Source of the DNA: Oscillospiraceae bacterium
GTDB lineage: Bacteria > Bacillota > Clostridia > Oscillospirales > Oscillospiraceae
DNA: 5,196 bases
Assembly: GCA_017400415.1 (NCBI GenBank)
Contig: JAFPTE010000157.1
Span: 1 to 5,196 of the forward strand
Reading direction: 5' to 3'
Shown piece by piece: positions 5,120 to 5,196 of this stretch. Numbering within the stretch: position 1 is the first letter of the stretch; each line of letters begins with the position of its first letter. The notes beneath the pieces are model-generated. The model ran no database searches, was not told the DNA's origin, and saw nothing but the letters and a program-made list of their open reading frames with translations. The translations under genes and the position numbers were made by a program.

Positions 5120-5196
5120 TTATGAAATCTCCGATAGCATTTCTGCATACTCCTGCCTGGTGCAGGGCTTGTTTTTCCCGTAATCCATCCACTGCC
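5120..5196 (-). CDS. Possible C-terminal end of an unidentified protein
   Basis: One minus-strand frame is open from the window edge to TAA at 5122-5120 and reads 24 residues including KPCTRQEYAEMLSEIS. The other two minus frames are also open over much of this stretch, so openness alone proves little. This frame is preferred because its composition is protein-like and it stops 49 nt before the next gene. The TRQEYAEML pattern recalls the end of an SLH repeat, but too little is visible to name a family. Confidence 0.35.
   Translation of the reverse strand, partial: QWMDYGKNKPCTRQEYAEMLSEIS

Noticed and set aside
5122..5196. Plus-strand ATG at 5122 open to the window edge
   Set aside because: The only purine-rich motif, GAGG at 5115-5118, is 3 nt from the ATG, too close for translation. 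All neighbours run the other way and the opposite frame is more protein-like.
1..5196. CRISPR array, tRNA, rRNA, insertion sequence ends or attachment sites
   Set aside because: I looked for regularly spaced repeats with unique spacers, cloverleaf-like segments and terminal inverted repeats with a transposase, and found none. The only repeats are in-frame coding repeats and short promoter repeats.

Overview
The window comes from a GC-rich Firmicute, most likely a gut-type clostridium (Oscillospiraceae, Ruminococcaceae or Lachnospiraceae relative). The reasons are strong AAGGAGG ribosome binding sites, hairpin-plus-T-tract terminators, a GHKL kinase paired with a LytTR regulator, and a secreted Cthe_2159/DUF4353-type protein with a Gly-Met-Gln tail. 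The lineage is inferred from family content, not from a marker gene. Every supported gene lies on the minus strand, so transcription runs from high to low coordinates.

Right end (about 5196 to 3126): the last codons of an unidentified gene may end at 5120. A short gap with an extended -10 precedes a classical two-component system: an OmpR-type response regulator (4387-5070) overlapping a membrane histidine kinase (3168-4397) by 11 nt. The kinase gene ends at a strong intrinsic terminator (3126-3157).

Centre (about 3107 to 1097): a perfect TATAAT lies just downstream of two adjacent, almost identical 11-bp direct repeats (3086-3107). That is the geometry expected of an OmpR/PhoB-type binding site. 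It drives a 622-residue secreted protein (1143-3011) with a signal peptide, a predicted right-handed beta-helix of the Cthe_2159 carbohydrate-binding family, and a long Gly/Met/Gln-rich tail that ends in an amphipathic helix. A strong terminator follows.

Left end (about 1095 to 1): a promoter packed against that terminator starts a second signalling operon: a LytTR response regulator (324-1034, GTG start) and, overlapping it by ATGA, the N-terminal 109 residues of a multi-membrane GHKL sensor kinase that runs off the window.

Reading of the whole: a self-contained module in which an OmpR-type system probably controls the adjacent secreted beta-helix protein through the 11-bp repeats. An independently transcribed LytTR/GHKL system sits beside it. 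The extracytoplasmic loop of the OmpR-system kinase carries a Gly/Ser/Met segment resembling the tail of the secreted protein, which raises the possibility that they sense or bind the same thing. No tRNA, rRNA, CRISPR array or mobile element is visible.
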